From CAWIHK01 sp963835935 (GTDB lineage Bacteria > Bacteroidota > Ignavibacteria > UBA10030 > CAVZMI01), in the NCBI GenBank assembly GCA_963835935.1, contig CAWIHK010000001.1, forward strand, positions 1,746,792-1,810,791: 64,000 nucleotides of DNA, given 5' to 3'. Positions within the stretch are counted from its first letter, which is position 1; every line of letters starts with the position of its first letter. Below are positions 63,960 to 64,000 of this stretch, in pieces. A program made the translations under genes and the position numbers. The notes under the pieces were generated by a model. It was not told where the DNA came from. It saw only the letters and a program-made list of their open reading frames with translations, and made no database searches.

Positions 63960-64000
63960 AGGCGCCGGGCGGATTCGAACCGTCGCATAAAGGTTTTGCA
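63960..64000 (-). tRNA. tRNA-Cys (anticodon GCA), 3' part only
   Basis: The minus strand from 64000 reads TGCAAAACC (anticodon loop and start of the stem, anticodon GCA at 63999-63997), a variable region, GACGG-TTCGAAT-CCGCC as T arm, the CGGCGCC acceptor strand and T as discriminator. U73 fits tRNA-Cys. The 5' half lies beyond the window. One A-C mismatch in the T stem is noted. Confidence 0.85.

Overview
The window looks like a chromosomal segment of a bacterium from the Bacteroidota/Chlorobiota (FCB) side of the tree, most likely Ignavibacteria- or Kryptonia-like. This is inferred from a cellulase ending in a type IX secretion sorting domain with the QNFPNPFNPTT signature, two GT117/DUF2723 membrane glycosyltransferases, DUF4783 and DUF4296-type small proteins, the split glycine decarboxylase subunit GcvPA, and a TonB-type outer-membrane protein. 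Metabolism points to an anaerobic or facultative heterotroph: pyruvate:ferredoxin oxidoreductase, ATP-type PEP carboxykinase, archaeal-type phosphoglycerate mutase, NADP-type glutamate dehydrogenase and a D-lactate dehydrogenase/glycolate oxidase-like flavo-Fe-S protein. Most genes lie on the minus strand.

Layout. 1-2.5 kb: partial membrane sensor, DUF4783 protein, a miniature inverted-repeat element and a Trp-rich DUF6600-like protein. 2.6-5.6 kb: pyrR-pyrB-pyrC behind a PyrR-type attenuator leader. 5.9-9.3 kb: an AT-rich, tightly coupled five-gene block (transglutaminase-like/TPR protein, a short secreted RHS-core protein, three small membrane or unknown proteins), the best candidate for an undescribed toxin/immunity-like system. 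9.4-13.8 kb: an accessory segment (T9SS-exported GH5 cellulase, SRPBCC protein, SnoaL-like protein, a MITE) bounded by a duplicated guaA 3' end on one side and guaA on the other. 13.8-19.5 kb: efp-accB-accC-gcvH-gcvPA-guaA. 19.8-23.2 kb: lipoprotein, GAF histidine kinase, purM. 23.5-26 kb: TonB-type receptor plus LOG-family protein. 26-32.7 kb: methyltransferase and two tandem GT117 paralogues. 33-39.3 kb: thrC, a 47-codon ORF, lepA, two tandem lepB genes and hemW. 39.4-45.2 kb: small hypothetical, apgM, outer-membrane protein, pckA, lipoprotein. 45.4-53.7 kb: D-lactate dehydrogenase-like protein, a vapBC toxin-antitoxin pair, a receiver/PEP-binding fusion and gdhA. 54-56.4 kb: a REP-associated tyrosine transposase with its palindromes and a complete IS1380-type element. 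56.5-64 kb: beta-helix lipoprotein, tRNA-Leu, a DHOD-like protein, PFOR and a tRNA-Cys cut by the right edge.

The housekeeping genes form sensible units (UMP synthesis under PyrR control; malonyl-CoA precursors, EF-P, glycine cleavage and GMP synthesis in one run; secretion and translation genes around lepA). Overlaid on this are several mobile or repeat systems. The IS1380-type element and the MITE at 13.45-13.7 kb share ends, so the IS probably mobilises the MITE. The transposase at 54.3 kb sits among palindromes resembling REPs. At least three other intergenic repeat families recur. Twice, an accessory module (the GH5 cargo; vapBC) is bordered by a partial copy of the neighbouring housekeeping gene, a pattern worth testing as site-specific capture at gene ends.
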